Program-made: the position numbers and the translations under genes | Shown here: positions 20,992 to 33,187 of the stretch, piece after piece | How positions within the stretch are numbered: position 1 is the stretch's first letter | Layout of the letters: the number at the start of each line of letters is the position of its first letter | Notes under the pieces: model-generated | What the model was told of the DNA's origin: nothing | Seen by the model: only the letters and a program-made list of their open reading frames with translations | The model's database searches: none | Source of the DNA: Chrysoperla carnea | Lineage: Eukaryota > Arthropoda > Insecta > Neuroptera > Chrysopidae | Direction of reading: 5' to 3' | DNA length: 64,000 bases | NCBI RefSeq assembly: GCF_905475395.1 | Contig: NC_058340.1 | Location: 74,812,181 to 74,876,180, forward strand

Positions 20992-21768
20992 TCAATCAAA
21001 TACTTAAGAGTCTACTATCATACGGATCCAAACTGTCATAAGGGGGGGGGGGGGTGTATTTAAACTTTTGTTTATCATATTAGGTCATAAAGTGTCAATA
21101 AAAACAAGAAACTCTTTTTTCGAGTAAAAGAACATTTTATTCAACCGGTCAAAATGTGATATTTAGTCACTATTCTTCATACTTCAGTAAACGAGACTTA
21201 AACCTCATCGATCTTCAGACATTGTGGACCTAAAGTATGTTTTGTGATGACGGAAAGTTGAAAAGAAGCGTTCATTCATCGCTGTGGTCACAGACAAAAC
21301 TGCTAGAACACGAATAATTTAGTAGACATTTTGAAACGCATTTTCATTGCAAATATCGAGTGCTTGGAGTGAATTTTTAACGTCCTATTCGGCAATGTTC
21401 ATTGTAAAAAATTTTGAATAAAATAGCTAGCTTTCGATGTGTTTTATCGAATTGGCGTTTGTTTGACGGCGAAATATAATGAAAAATGTCCAACACGCGT
21501 ATAAGTTGACGTCAATTCAACAACTGTTGTGTTCAATAGTACATCGCCTTTTTGGATGGAAAGAAGTTAAGCAAAAAAGAAACCATTAGAGAAATATGAA
21601 GAGTGAATAATTATTAATATTGATTTGAACTGCGAACAATTAACAATTTTATATTTTATTTATAAATTCAATAAAAAATATCATCGATTATTTTATTCTT
21701 TTTGAGTTTGATTTACCTTTGGAATTTTTCACAATGCAGAATTAACAATCAGGCTAGTTAGAGTATGC
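20992..21768. other. 3' flank of gene C, no gene seen
   Basis: AT-rich sequence after the gene C stop, with a run of about 13 G near 21045. No coding region or recognised repeat. Confidence 0.4.
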
Positions 21769-22816
21769 AGCTCCGTATACTTAGCAGATAAAATTGTTAT
21801 TTTTCACTCGAACTATTTCCATTCATTTGGGAATCGTTTGGGAGGATTAGGGAATATAATTTTTGAAATTGGGAATCATTAGTTTTCCTGTAATTAATGA
21901 TTCTTTTTTCAGCGTATAGTTAGCAGGTTGGAAATTAAATCCACTTAATTTTTATGTTATTTGAAAGGAAATCATTTGGGAATTACGATAAACACGGTTT
22001 CAGAGTTTGGGAATGTATAATTAATTAATAACACCTATTTTTTAGTTTATTTATAGGTTATGTTAATTAACCGTAAACAAAATTATTCTAAATGAAGTAA
22101 CATTTGAATATTGCCGCCATTCATATTACCATAAAAAATTATTACTAAAAAATAAATGTAATTAATTAAATAATTATACTGTACCAAATGATGAAACCGT
22201 GTTTAATATAATTCCCAAATAAATTAGATTAGTCTCCATGTAAATTATTATCAAATAACTTAAAAATGGTGAAAATTTAATTTTTGACCTGCTAATTATA
22301 CGCTTTGAAAAATTAATTAATTACATGAAAACTAATCAGTCCTAAATAATAAAATTATATTCCTAAATCTTCCCAAACGATTCCCAATTGAATAAGAATA
22401 GTTTTAATGCAAAATAAAACTTAACATTAACATAAATTAAAAAATAAATTATTCAGTAATATTTGAATATCGGCGCCATACTTCCATATAACAATTAATG
22501 ATTCAGGTGTACGGTTAATTAACATAACCTATAAATAAACTAAAAAATAGGTTTTATTAATTAATTATACATTCCCAAACTCTGAAACCGTGTTTATCGT
22601 AATTCCCAAATGATTTCCTTTCAAATAACATAAAAATTAAGTGGATTTAATTTCTTACCTGCTAACTATACGCTGAAAAAAGAATCATTAATTACAGGAA
22701 AACTAATAATTCCCAAATTCTAAAATTATATTCCCAAATCCTCCCAATCGATTCCCAAATGAATGGAAATAGTTTGAGTGAAAAATAACAATTTTATCTG
22801 CTAAGTATACGGAGCT
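21769..22816. mobile_element. Large foldback element with AGCTCCGTATAC ends
   Basis: About 1.05 kb. AGCTCCGTATACTTAGCAG at the left is matched by CTGCTAAGTATACGGAGCT at the right, and the arms remain reverse complements over more than 300 bp (for example AAACACGGTTTCAGAGTTTGG with its complement). A third, diverged version of the arm sits in the middle (about 22195-22440). The motif TTTGGGAAT / ATTCCCAAA recurs many times. A small relic of the same family is at 31676-31742. It lies upstream of ZAD gene D. Confidence 0.75.
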
Positions 22817-23050
22817 CCCAAACGCTGGATACATTTCCCATCATGCATTGCAGGATTAGAATACCTGTCTTTTATTTTATCTTAGTTTATGGTTTTGACA
22901 GTCAGTTGTGTTTATAACTTTTTTTACATTTTTTTTTTGTTGCGAAAATCAAATTTTATGAATTGTAAGAAGAAAGTTAATTACAAAATTAACAAAATTA
23001 AACTAAGTTGAATAGTTTTTTTGGAATAAAAGTGTGTTCGATATATAAAA

Positions 23051-26000
23051 ATGGATAATCCGTTATCATTATACTGTCGACTTTGTGCAGAAATTAAATC
23101 AAATACCGATTTAATTAATACAGTTAATGATGATTTAGATTTAAAGTGTAAAATATACGATCTATTAGCAATAGAAACATCGAATGATATTGATTTACCA
23201 AAATCAATATGTAGTGAATGTTTTAATAAAATAGTTTTATGCTCAGAATTTAAAGAGCAATCACAGAAAGCACAGACTAAATTGCGTGAAATTGTTATAC
23301 TTAATAATAAAGTTAAAATTGAATTAAGTGCTATCGAAGAAAATATTGAACAGGAAGATAATAATTATAATGATTCCCGTGATGATCCTTTATCGGCTGA
23401 CGAAAATCCAAATTCTATTGGTGATGATCCAAAAGAAGGTACCGTTAATTTTTATACCCTTTCTATTTGATCGTGTCGAATATCTTACCGAGAGTGCATT
23501 TTTTGTAGTAAACAATTCACACGTTTTTCTATGAGGATCCCAAGGAACATTCATCCAACTAAACCTAGTCGTAAGGGGGCATAGGGTTCCATTAGGGGGC
23601 CCTATTTATGTAGGCCAGATTTTTTTTTGAAATACCTATTTTGGCTTAAAATTGTCATTTAGTAAGTATTTTTGGTCGCCAAATACGAATTCTATGTCAG
23701 ATTATATAAATTCTGTCACATATTCCAAAAAAATCGTGCCATTTTTGAATCTAAATACCACAATTCTTATTTTATATCATAAAATTAATAATTTCGTTGT
23801 TGAATTATGAAATTTATTTTATTACAGACATTACAATTGTTAAAAATGAAATAAAAATTGAAGATGCTGAAATAAATGTAAGTAAAACATGTATAGTCTA
23901 ATAAAAACTAAATATAGTTAATTGTTGAAATACCATGCATAGTCAGTGTTGATTTCTTTATCACATTACACATGCAAACATGTGACACATACATAACTGA
24001 TAATCAAGTATAGTACATATTATAAAATTTCCGCCTAATTGGCGCCCTCACGGGTAAACAGTGATGTTTACGAAAAAATGTTTCAGGCAAAAGTTGTTTA
24101 ATTTTTGATAAGGAACATTTTTTACATTTAAACTTTTGTTCTATCTCTAACAGTTTACAAGATGGGTCCTACGGACCCAAGACCCAATTGACCTATGGTG
24201 CTCATTTACGAACTTGACCTCACTTTTTACGTCCTGAGTACGCTGTAAAAATTTCAGCTCGATATCTTTCGATATCTTTTTTCGTTTTTGAGTTATCGTG
24301 TCCACAGACGGACGGACGGACAACCAGAAATGGACTAATTAGGTGATTTGGTGAACACCTATGACAAATTTTTTTTCCTAGCATCATTACTTTTAAGCGT
24401 TACAAACTTGGGACTAAACTTAATATACCATGTATATTTCATATATACATGGTATAATAAAATTTCAAACATGCATTAATTTTTTCTCTATTATAATGAT
24501 ATTCTATTTTGTTTTATAAGACTAATAATATTTTTATTTAGAATTTTGTTACTTTTTTTTTTAGAATAAACAATGCAAGTCATCTAAAGATAATCGTAGT
24601 GACGAAGTAAAGAAACTACAACAACGTTGGAGTCATGATGGTAACTATAATAAATCTCTTTTATCACAAACAATCATTTTAGAAAAATTACCAAGAATTA
24701 TATCTGTAAGCAGCAAGAAATATTTTGAGTATGTCCAACTGAAATTAAGATCCTTAATAAATTTTCTGGAGTAGTTTAAATGTAACCACCCTGATAAAAA
24801 AGTCCGATTGAATTTCGATTCAAATTGCCAATTCATTCCGATTGATTTCTAATTCAACCCAATAGATCCCAATGTGAAATTTTCAATTCGATCCCATTCA
24901 TGAATTGCAGCCAATTAGAAATTTCCGATTAGTTCTATTGGATTGAATCGGAATTAAATCGGAATGAATTGGAAATTTTTTTCCAATTAAACCCGATTCA
25001 TTTCAATTAAATTTCGATTAAAAATTCTAATTGGTTTCAATTGGAATAAAGAAGAATGAATCGAAACTTTTTTTACAATTGAATCCAATTCATTCCGATT
25101 GGTTGAATTGGAAATTTCCGATTTATGAATCGAATTTTTTTATCAGGGCAAATACAGTTCAAAATCCGTTCAAAAGGTAGACCTTGTTTATCTAAAAAAA
25201 TTTAATTGTTTTTTGTAGTTTATAAATATTATGGCGACTGGCAATGTAATGATTGTGATGAAATCATAAAATCATCAAAACATTTTCGTGAACATTGTGC
25301 CGCAGCTCATAACAAATTACCTGTATACGTGTGCAAAATATGCTCAAGAGTTTATCAGGATGAAAAATTTAGTGCATTTTATAAACATATTTTTAAACAT
25401 TTCAAGTATCAACATCGGTATGTATTTAAAAAAAACTACCGACAAATGCGATTTATTCCTTGTAAACCGATTTTTGAAAACTTAGCTTTCCAAAGATCTC
25501 AATCAAGTCGGTTCGATCGTTTAGGGGCTACGATGTCACTGAAAAACACAAAGACGCAGAGATAAACACTTTAAACTTATAACACCCCTTTTTTTTAGTT
25601 CGGGGGGTTAAAAATGAAAATACCAAAACCGATGAACGTCAGAATCATCAAAGCCACATAGAAACTCACATACATTCTTTTTTCACAATATGGCATCTGG
25701 TGATCGCTATATTGAATTTTTATTGCAATTATTTTTAAGACAAATCGATTGACGTTAGAATTATCAAAATCGATCGACGCGTTTGCCTTGTTCAGTCGGG
25801 TAAAAATAACCGATCTACTGAAAAAATCCAGAAAATGAGTTTAGACTTTTTAAAAAGTTTTTACAACCTAATAAATAAAAATTTCAAAGATGCATTAATT
25901 AATTTATTAATTTTTCCTTGATTACCATGTTATTTAATTTAATTTTATTGTGCTAATATTTGATGAAAAACTCTTTGATATAGACCAGAAGATATGCGTA

Positions 26001-29000
26001 ATAAACAAGGACGAAAGCATTCATCGAAAGTAAAGAAAGAACATAAATGTACTGAATGTGGAAAATTATTCGAGAAACCGATATATTTACAAAGACATTC
26101 AAAAGTACATGAACCAAAAGATTTATTTACATGTACAACATGTAACAAACAATACCAGACAATAGGGGCATTAAAGTATCACGAGGCTAAGCATACAGGT
26201 AACCTTATATATTATTAGCTTACCTAGCAAGTTTCCTATCCTATCCTATCCTTAACAGGTAATCTTATATATTACTAGCTTGATAGCGGGCGGATACGCT
26301 TCACTGGTAAGGTTAGGTTGGAGTGGCTGTCCTGGGGTGGGACACACTTAGACCATAGAGTCCGTTTTGTTTAAATTTCAAAATGATGTTCATACATCTG
26401 CTCCATCCATAATCATTATTTTGAACCATAAATTAAAGATTTCTGTAAAAATTTAAAAATTTTTAAAATGTTTTTTTATAAATTATAGCTCATGTGTTAT
26501 TCTGATATATGAGCTATATTGATGTACAATTTCGTTCAAATCAAAGCGTAACAAACAAACAAACAAACATACTTACTTTCACATTTATAATATATGGGGA
26601 TAGGGATAGGGATTATAATTTTTTTTATGTCCTATCCTTATCTTCCTTATTATTTTATCAAAATCCATGATTCACTCCTCTTTTTCAATGTTCTGAATGT
26701 ATTTTATTTTCCTTTTAAATATTTAGTTTAATATTGTACTAATCTCTAATCTCTGTTAAAAAAGCCTTTTTTAATTATGATTTTCACTTTTCTAGAGGAG
26801 CGAGTTTTAGTATACTGTGAACAATGTGGTAAAAGTTTGACAACGAAATCGAGTTTAGTGTGTCACATGAAAACAGTACATACAGAAGAAAGGCCTTACC
26901 GTTGTGAACAATGTCCAAAACGGTGCGTGTATTATAAACTTTCACTGCATAGTTGAATAAATCTACCGGATTTTGATAATAAATTCGATAAAGATTCTTT
27001 TATTGTAAAAAGTACCGAAAAGGAGTTTTTTTTTTGCGACCTTCTGCACGCGGTTTTATCTTCTCATTGTTTTCTTTGGTGACATAACAGTAAAATAACG
27101 TTAAATCTTAAGGAAATCGTTGTAATCTGACATTTCCAACTTTTTCTGATAAAGAAATGAAGAAATCATAAAAAAGGGTTGTAAATTTTAGAGAATTCTC
27201 CGCTTGGAAGAGATCCCGGTGGAGAAGCTGTAGGCTTTCTGTATGGCGTCTAGTCTCGACAAAATTCTTCTCCGGGTGTCCGGGTGACAGGACGTTCTCA
27301 AAGAGGGCACAAAGGACTCTTGGTCTCGATACTAGGGACCCACTTGCGGTACCACTCTTTTATTTATAATATTAATAACAAAATAATATTATTATCAAAA
27401 TTCGCCAGATTTATCCTTTGTAGAATTGGATAAGGTATGCTCGAATGTAGGACGAGTTTTGCACTTAAAATCCTGCTAGCCTCGTTGCTGTTGCATAAAC
27501 CGTATTTTTATGAGCATAACATTTAAATATAGACTTTTTCTTTCCTTTCCTTTAAAATGAGTACCTTATTAATATTCAATCTAGGGCCGTTTCAAACCAA
27601 TGCTGACCTTATTTTCTTATCAAGGCGAATAAAAAAAGAAAATATTTGCGTTTTCGAGTAGAATAAAATTGGACAAAATTTTTTTACTAAAATTTTAATA
27701 ACTTAGGATTTATGACCTATAAACAATTAATTTGTTTATAAGAAATTTCCCCTCATTCTAAGCGATGTGCAAGCTGAAAATTCGGATTCAGCCGGTCAAA
27801 ATACGTCGAAATACACTTGTTGGTCGGTAGAACTTGTAAATGCATACAAAACATACTTATCGTCTACACCATGGAGGTTATAAAAAAGGAGAACGATCGC
27901 TATAGAAAATATTGTCCCCGAAATATGGACAAAATAAGTGAGGCGCTGCGATCGCTAAGTTGTCTCATTAAAAGCGGGCTGTTGTGCGCTAATTTCCAAT
28001 GATCTATCAACGTTTAATATACGTGTATATAATATCATTCAATTTGAAGGATACTATCTTCGTAAATACTACTTACCGACTGGTGGCTGAAATATGAACT
28101 ATAAATTCTACAAATTTATACAGGGACAGCTGGGCTAATACTTTAGCACGTAGCGATCGTTCTCCTTCTTTATAACCTCCATGGTCTACACTATAAACTA
28201 ATAAGCAATATGGCGGTGACTGAGTACCGTGCGTGAGAGTAAAAGAATGTCCCCATCCTATTCCTTGTCTAAGATGCATAAGAGCAAGAGCATACTTTGT
28301 CTAGTTGTATAATGAGTTTTGTAACGCTTAAAAATAACGATGCTAGAAAAAAAATTTTGTCCTAGGTGTTCATAAAATCACCTAATTAGTCCATTTCCGG
28401 TTGTCCGTCCGTCTGTGGACACGATAACTCAAAAACGAAAAAAGTTATGGAGCTGAAATTTTTACAGCGTACTCAGGACGTAAAAAGTAAGGTCAAGTTC
28501 GTAAATGAGCATCATAGGTCAATTGGGTCCTGTAAATCGTTGTGTCATCTTGTAAACCGTTAGAGATAGAACAAAAGTTTAAATGTTAAAAATGTTCCTT
28601 ATCAAAAATTAAACAACTTTTGTTTGAAACATTTTTTCGTAAGCATCACTGTTTACCCGTGAGGGCGCCAATTAGGCGGAAATTTTATAATATGTACTAT
28701 ACTTGATTATCAGTTATGTATGTGTCACATGTTTGAATGGGTAATGTGATAAAGAAATCAACACTGACTATGCATGGTATTTCAACAATTAACTCAGTCA
28801 ATTGTTTGTTTTCACTTGTTCTTTTTTGTTTTAGATTTAAAAATATACCTACTTTGCATAATCATTTAAAGACACATATTGGATTGAGATTTAAATGTAA
28901 TAATTGTGATAAACTATTTTCAAGTAAATCGTCATTAAAACGACATTCATCCACACATTCTGGTCTTTTACCATTCGAATGTAGTTTTTGTAATAAACGA

Positions 29001-30396
29001 TTTAGAATTGCAGAATCTTTAAAGGTTTGTTTGTTTAAAAATGTTTTTTTTTTTAATTCTAAAAATCTTTTTGAAAATGAAGGGTATTATCGTTAGTCAA
29101 AAATAAATGATGAAATTTGAAAAAAGTTAAAATTTATGTAAAAATATATTTAAATATTCTGATTTCTGAGTCATAAAAGCACATTTTTCTTTTAAAATAT
29201 TAAAATTAAAAATCGTAATTTTTAAACTTTATATCACGTGACCTAAAACGCGGGTAAGCCTTGCTGTGATGTCATAGCGGTATGAGTCATAGACCATTAG
29301 TTAGTTCAGTGTAGACAGTTGGGTATAATATATATACATAGATAATCAATATTTATATTTATTATAATCAGATGTCTATGAATATATCTGTCAAACTTAT
29401 TTGTGTTATTTCGTATAGTGATACCCATATTACGTCATCAAATTCGATGCCCGCGTTTTTGACAGTTTAAAAAAGGTTTAAAATTTAATTTAAGTTTTTG
29501 GCAAGAAAGCGTGTGTATTTTTCCGAAATAAATTTTTGGTGGCTTTTTATTAGCAAAATCAACATTTTGAAGTACTTTTTCAAAAATAGTGGAATACCCT
29601 ATTTTCAATCGAATTATGAATGAATATTATGTGGAAACGAAAATTATGAATTTAAAACGTTCTCCTTCATAAAGTGCTTTCAGAACATAGGGTTCCGAAT
29701 ATCTAATTATTGATATCGTTTTTATACCATGTATATATGAAATATATCAAGGTATACTAAGTTTAGTCCTAAGTTTGTAACAAAGAGCTTAAAAATATTG
29801 ATGCTACGAACAAAATTTTGTGTTGTCTGTCTGTCTGTCAAGAGATATCAAGTTGAAATTTTTAAAGCATGCTTAGGACTTGAAAAGTGAGGCCAAGTTC
29901 GTAAATGAGCAACATAGGTCAATTGGGCCATCTTGTAAACCGTTAGAGATAGAACAAAAGTTTAAATATAAAAAACGTTCCTTATTAAAAAAAATAACAA
30001 CTTTTGTTTGAAACATTTTTTCGTAAACATCACTGTTTTACTCGTGAGAGCGCAAATTTGACGCAAATTAAATAGTATGTATTATATGGGAATATCAGTT
30101 ATGTGCGTGTGTGACATGTATGTATGTGTAATCATACCTGTTTATACATGGTATTTCAACAATTAACTTAGTTAATTGTTTGTTTTCACTTGTTCTAGAT
30201 ACATGTTCGACAGCATACAGGTGAAAGACCTTTTTCATGTGAAAAATGTAATCATCATTTTTCAAATTTAGCAAATTATATCAAACATATGAGAGGAAAA
30301 CACGGTGTACTTAGTGTGGCTAAAGATCCTGTTTATTGTAATCCCAAGTATGTAAAAACTATCACGGAGAGTCAACAACCAATTACGGAAAAATAA
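23051..30396 (+). CDS. ZAD-C2H2 zinc-finger protein D
   Basis: Eight exons (23051-23438, 23828-23877, 24565-24640, 25219-25417, 25984-26198, 26796-26922, 28835-29024, 30199-30396) join in phase to 480 codons. The ZAD has CRLC near residue 10 and SICSEC near residue 60. An acidic linker and a Lys-rich stretch follow, then about nine C2H2 fingers, including CNDCDEIIKSSKHFREHC, CTECGKLFEKPIYLQRH, CEQCGKSLTTKSSLVCH and CNNCDKLFSSKSSLKRH. The last has the HTGERPFSCEKC linker. Exon phases differ from genes A-C, so it is an older or independent member of the cluster. Most introns contain mobile elements. The role is inferred from family only: a nuclear DNA-binding regulator. Confidence 0.9.
23910..24463 (-). 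mobile_element. ATACCATGTATAT / CACTTGTT repeat, copy 2 (gene D intron 2)
   Basis: Reverse-orientation copy. It starts near GTTAATTGTTGAAATACCATG and ends at the hairpin CCATGTATATTTCATATATACATGG. Confidence 0.75.
24789..25148. mobile_element. MITE with CCCTGATAAAAAA ends and GATTGAATT subrepeats (gene D intron 3)
   Basis: 360-bp element bounded by CCCTGATAAAAAA and TTTTTTTATCAGGG. The interior is built of many variants of GGAATGAATTGGAAATTT and CCGATT, in both orientations. Non-coding. Confidence 0.7.
25440..25620 (+). repeat. AACCCCCGA / TTATAACACC repeat end (gene D intron 4)
   Basis: The stretch AAACTTATAACACCCC, a T run, then CGGGGGGTTAAAAA matches the end at 54285-54325. Probably the terminus of an inserted element. 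Confidence 0.4.
26262..26610 (+). mobile_element. Helitron-like (Helentron-type) non-autonomous element
   Basis: Begins ATTACTAGCTTGATAGCGGG and ends after CAAACAAACAAACATACTT and TTTATAATATATGGGGATA, a pattern common to Helentron-like insect repeats. It includes GGAGTGGCTGTCC, GGGGTGGGACACACTTAGACC, also seen near 35985. It sits in gene D intron 5. Confidence 0.5.
27870..28183. mobile_element. 8-bp-TSD MITE, copy 1 (gene D intron 6)
   Basis: 314-bp element with inverted ends CATGGAGGTTATAAAAAAGG and CTTCTTTATAACCTCCATG. It is flanked by an exact 8-bp duplication GTCTACAC at 27862-27869 and 28184-28191. An 8-bp duplication is typical of hAT-type transposition. A sister copy lies at 32806-33055. 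Confidence 0.85.
28313..28820 (+). mobile_element. ATACCATGTATAT / CACTTGTT repeat, copy 3 (gene D intron 6)
   Basis: Lacks the left hairpin but keeps the right end TTGTTTTCACTTGTT, which ends 14 bp before the acceptor of exon 7 (28835). Confidence 0.75.
29081..29600 (+). mobile_element. AGGGTATT-type MITE, copy 3 (gene D intron 7)
   Basis: The most complete copy: AGGGTATTATCG at the left, GTGGAATACCCT at the right, 520 bp. Confidence 0.78.
29722..30193 (+). mobile_element. ATACCATGTATAT / CACTTGTT repeat, copy 4 (gene D intron 7)
   Basis: A shortened copy whose right end TTTTCACTTGTT runs straight into CTAG, the acceptor of the last exon (30199). Confidence 0.75.
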
Positions 30397-30435
30397 TTAT
30401 TAATTAATTAGTCTTAATCAAATTAATAATAATTC

Positions 30436-30500
30436 CAATAGACCTTTTTCATGAAAAATAGAAATGATTTTGATTAATTTTTCATGAAAAAGGTCTATTG
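30436..30500. repeat. Hairpin just after the gene D stop
   Basis: Inverted repeat CAATAGACCTTTTTCATG ... CATGAAAAAGGTCTATTG with arms of about 23 bases and a loop of about 19, starting 40 bp after the TAA stop. It may be a tiny foldback element or a 3' UTR structure. Confidence 0.6.
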
Positions 30501-30537
30501 AATTATTAATTTGATAAATAATTCAGTTTTAAATTAT

Positions 30538-31550
30538 ATAACACAGGTCTGTAAAAAAAAATTTTTTGTCAGCTGCATGAGATATTTTTACTAAATTTGC
30601 AAATTCAAAAACATAAAATTGGTAAAAGCACTCGTTTATTAAAAATTATACAGTAGTCTGCAAGCATCCCATCTTCCTTGGTAACGTCTGTCGATATCGC
30701 GGACATCCTGGTGAAACCGCTCCCCCTGTTCTTCACTGTAAGCTCCCAGGTTATCAGGGTAATATTCTATGTGGGAGTGCAAAAAATGATCCTTCAGGCT
30801 TATCTTGTAGCCTTTAACTTCGTGTGCTGCTAGTTGAACAATGGTTTTGTAGTCAGGATCCTTAGTATTTCCCAAAAACTTTTGCACTACATCCTTGAAC
30901 GATACCCAAGCTTATTTTTCTTTCTCATTGATACTTTCCACAAAGAGGGTGTCGGTTAAAAGCTTTTTGATGTCGGGGCCAGTGAAAACTCCCTCTTTCA
31001 AATTTGCTTCTGACAGCTTCGGGAATTTTGTACATAGATATTTAAAACAGTCTCCATCCTTTTGCAGTGATTTTACAAATTGTTTCATCAACCCCAATTT
31101 GATATGGAGATGTGGCAACAAAATTTTTTCTGGCGGCACCAAAGTAGTATTGATAACATTTTTCTCCCCAGGTTTTAAAGTTTCTCGGGGTGGCCAATCA
31201 CTTTTAGTCCAGTGTTGTTTTCTGGCTCTACTATCCCATAAGCATAAGAAGCTTGCGTATTTAGTAAAGCCTGCCTGCTGACCCAAAAGCATCGTGAGTA
31301 TTTTGAAATCCCCACAAACCATCCCTTGATGGTCCTGATGTTTGATTCTTTCCAAGGTAATGGTCAAATGGTTACAGTTAGTTCTCTTCCATATGCACAG
31401 AATAACCGCACTGGAAGCGAAGCTAATTTATTTTTATTGTGCAATAATACTACTTTAAGACTAGTTTATGTTGTTACTAATATCTATGAAAACCTTTGTG
31501 ATAGAATGTTTTGAATAGTTTTCCTGTTTTTGGGAGGTCAAAATCTATAA
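30538..31550 (-). mobile_element. Element with ACACAGGTCTG end and conserved ORF remnant, minus copy
   Basis: Relative of 19404-20395 on the opposite strand, with LHIKLGLMKQFVKSL, FPKLSEANLKEG and ERFHQDVRDIDRRYQGRWD. The edge at 30540 reads ACACAGGTCTG, which shows that both ends of the family carry this inverted terminal motif. It appears to be a broken relic of unassigned class. Confidence 0.6.
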
Positions 31551-31744
31551 ATAGATTAGATTTCTCTACAATACTGTGATCTAATAACGTTAACCACAAC
31601 AATACAAGTGATAATTTAATATAAAATATATTAAAACTTCATCGAATAAATTAAATAATCAAATACAAAAGTTACAGGAAAACTAATATTTCCCAAATTC
31701 TAAAATTATATTCCCAAATCCTCCCAAACGATTCCTAAATAAAT

Positions 31745-32268
31745 CGATTACAAATTCTTATAAAATTTTATCTATAAACCATGTAAATTGTACAAAAATA
31801 TCGTATACGCAAGACACATTACAAGTTATTTTTAGATTTCTGAAGTAAAAATTTTAAAATTTGGTAACAGGAGAATATGTTATACAAGCGATGTTACAGT
31901 AATATACATATTCTTGTATGTCTATTGTAATATAATAAAGACACACCTCCTATTATAAGAAAGTATAATAAAAGGTGTGTCTTTATAAAGCATTTCTATT
32001 GGTCGAAACTACAAAAAACATGGCTGCTATAATATAAAATTATAAGTGAGTAACTACCAATCTGACGGCATTATAACCAAGCATTACCAACCTAAGATAA
32101 AGAAATGTATTTTAATCATATTCTCCTGATACAAATTGTTATTAAATTTATCTATAAAACCATGAAAATTGTACAAAAATATCATATAGGCAAGACACGT
32201 TACAAGTTTTCTGTTTCTGAAATAAAAATTTTAAAATTTGGTATTAGGAGAATATGATAAAATGGTGA
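31745..32268. repeat. Direct repeats flanking a hairpin
   Basis: Two diverged direct repeats of about 135 bp (about 31750-31885 and 32137-32268) share CCATGTAAATTGTACAAAAA-like and AAATTTTAAAATTTGGTA stretches. Between them is a strong hairpin, AAAGACACACCT ... AGGTGTGTCTTT, at 31935-31985. No coding potential. Confidence 0.55.
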
Positions 32269-32352
32269 TATATAACTGTATAAAAATGTAGAATCATAAT
32301 AAGCCACTTTTATACTAAGAAGAAAGTGAAGTATGTGCATATATATTATTAT

Positions 32353-33187
32353 TATACCATGTATACATAGTATATTAAGTATATGAAATATACATAGTAT
32401 ATTAAGTTTAGTCCCAAGTTTGTAACGCTTAAAAATAATGATGCTAGGAAAAAAATTTGGTCATAGGTGTTCATAAAATCACCTAATTAGTCCATTTCCG
32501 GTTGCCCATCCGTCCGTCCGTCTGTGGACACGATAACTCAAAAACGAAAGAAGATATCGAGCTGAAATTTTTACAGCGTACTCAGGACGTAAAATGTGAG
32601 GCAAGTTCGTAAATGAGCATCATAGGTCAATTGGGTCTTGGGTCCGTAGGTCCCATCTTGTAAACCGTTAGAGATAGAACAAAATTTTAAATGTAAAAAA
32701 TGTTCCTTATCAAAAAATAAACAACTTTCACTTGAAACATTTTTTCGTAAACATCACTGTTTACCCGTGAGGGCGCCAATTAGGCGGAAATTTTATAATA
32801 TGTACCATGAAGGTTATAAAGAAGGAGAACGATCGCAATAGAAAATATTGTCCCCAATATTTTGAAAAAATAAGTGAGGCGCTGGGATCGCTAAGTTGTA
32901 TCATTAAATACGGGCTGTTGTGCGCTAATATACTACTTACCGATGACAGCGCGGCTGGTGGCTGAAAATGAACTATAAATTCTACAAATTTTCAGGGACA
33001 GGTGCGCTAATGCTTTAGTACATAGCGATCGTTCTCCTTCTTTATAACCTTCATGATATGTACTATACTTGATTATCAGTTATGTATGTGTCACATGTTT
33101 GTATGTGTAATGGGATAAAGAAATCAACACTGACTATGCATGGTATTTCAACAATTAACTCAGTCAATTGTTTGTTTTCACTTGTTA
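32353..33187 (+). mobile_element. ATACCATGTATAT / CACTTGTT repeat, copy 5, split by a MITE
   Basis: Near-complete copy interrupted at 32806-33055 by the 8-bp-TSD MITE. The sequence resumes after the duplicated ATATGTAC. Confidence 0.8.
32806..33055. mobile_element. 8-bp-TSD MITE, copy 2 (nested)
   Basis: 250-bp element with inverted ends CATGAAGGTTATAAAGAAGG and CCTTCTTTATAACCTTCATG and an exact 8-bp target duplication ATATGTAC (32798-32805 and 33056-33063), inserted into the repeat at 32353-33187. Confidence 0.88.
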
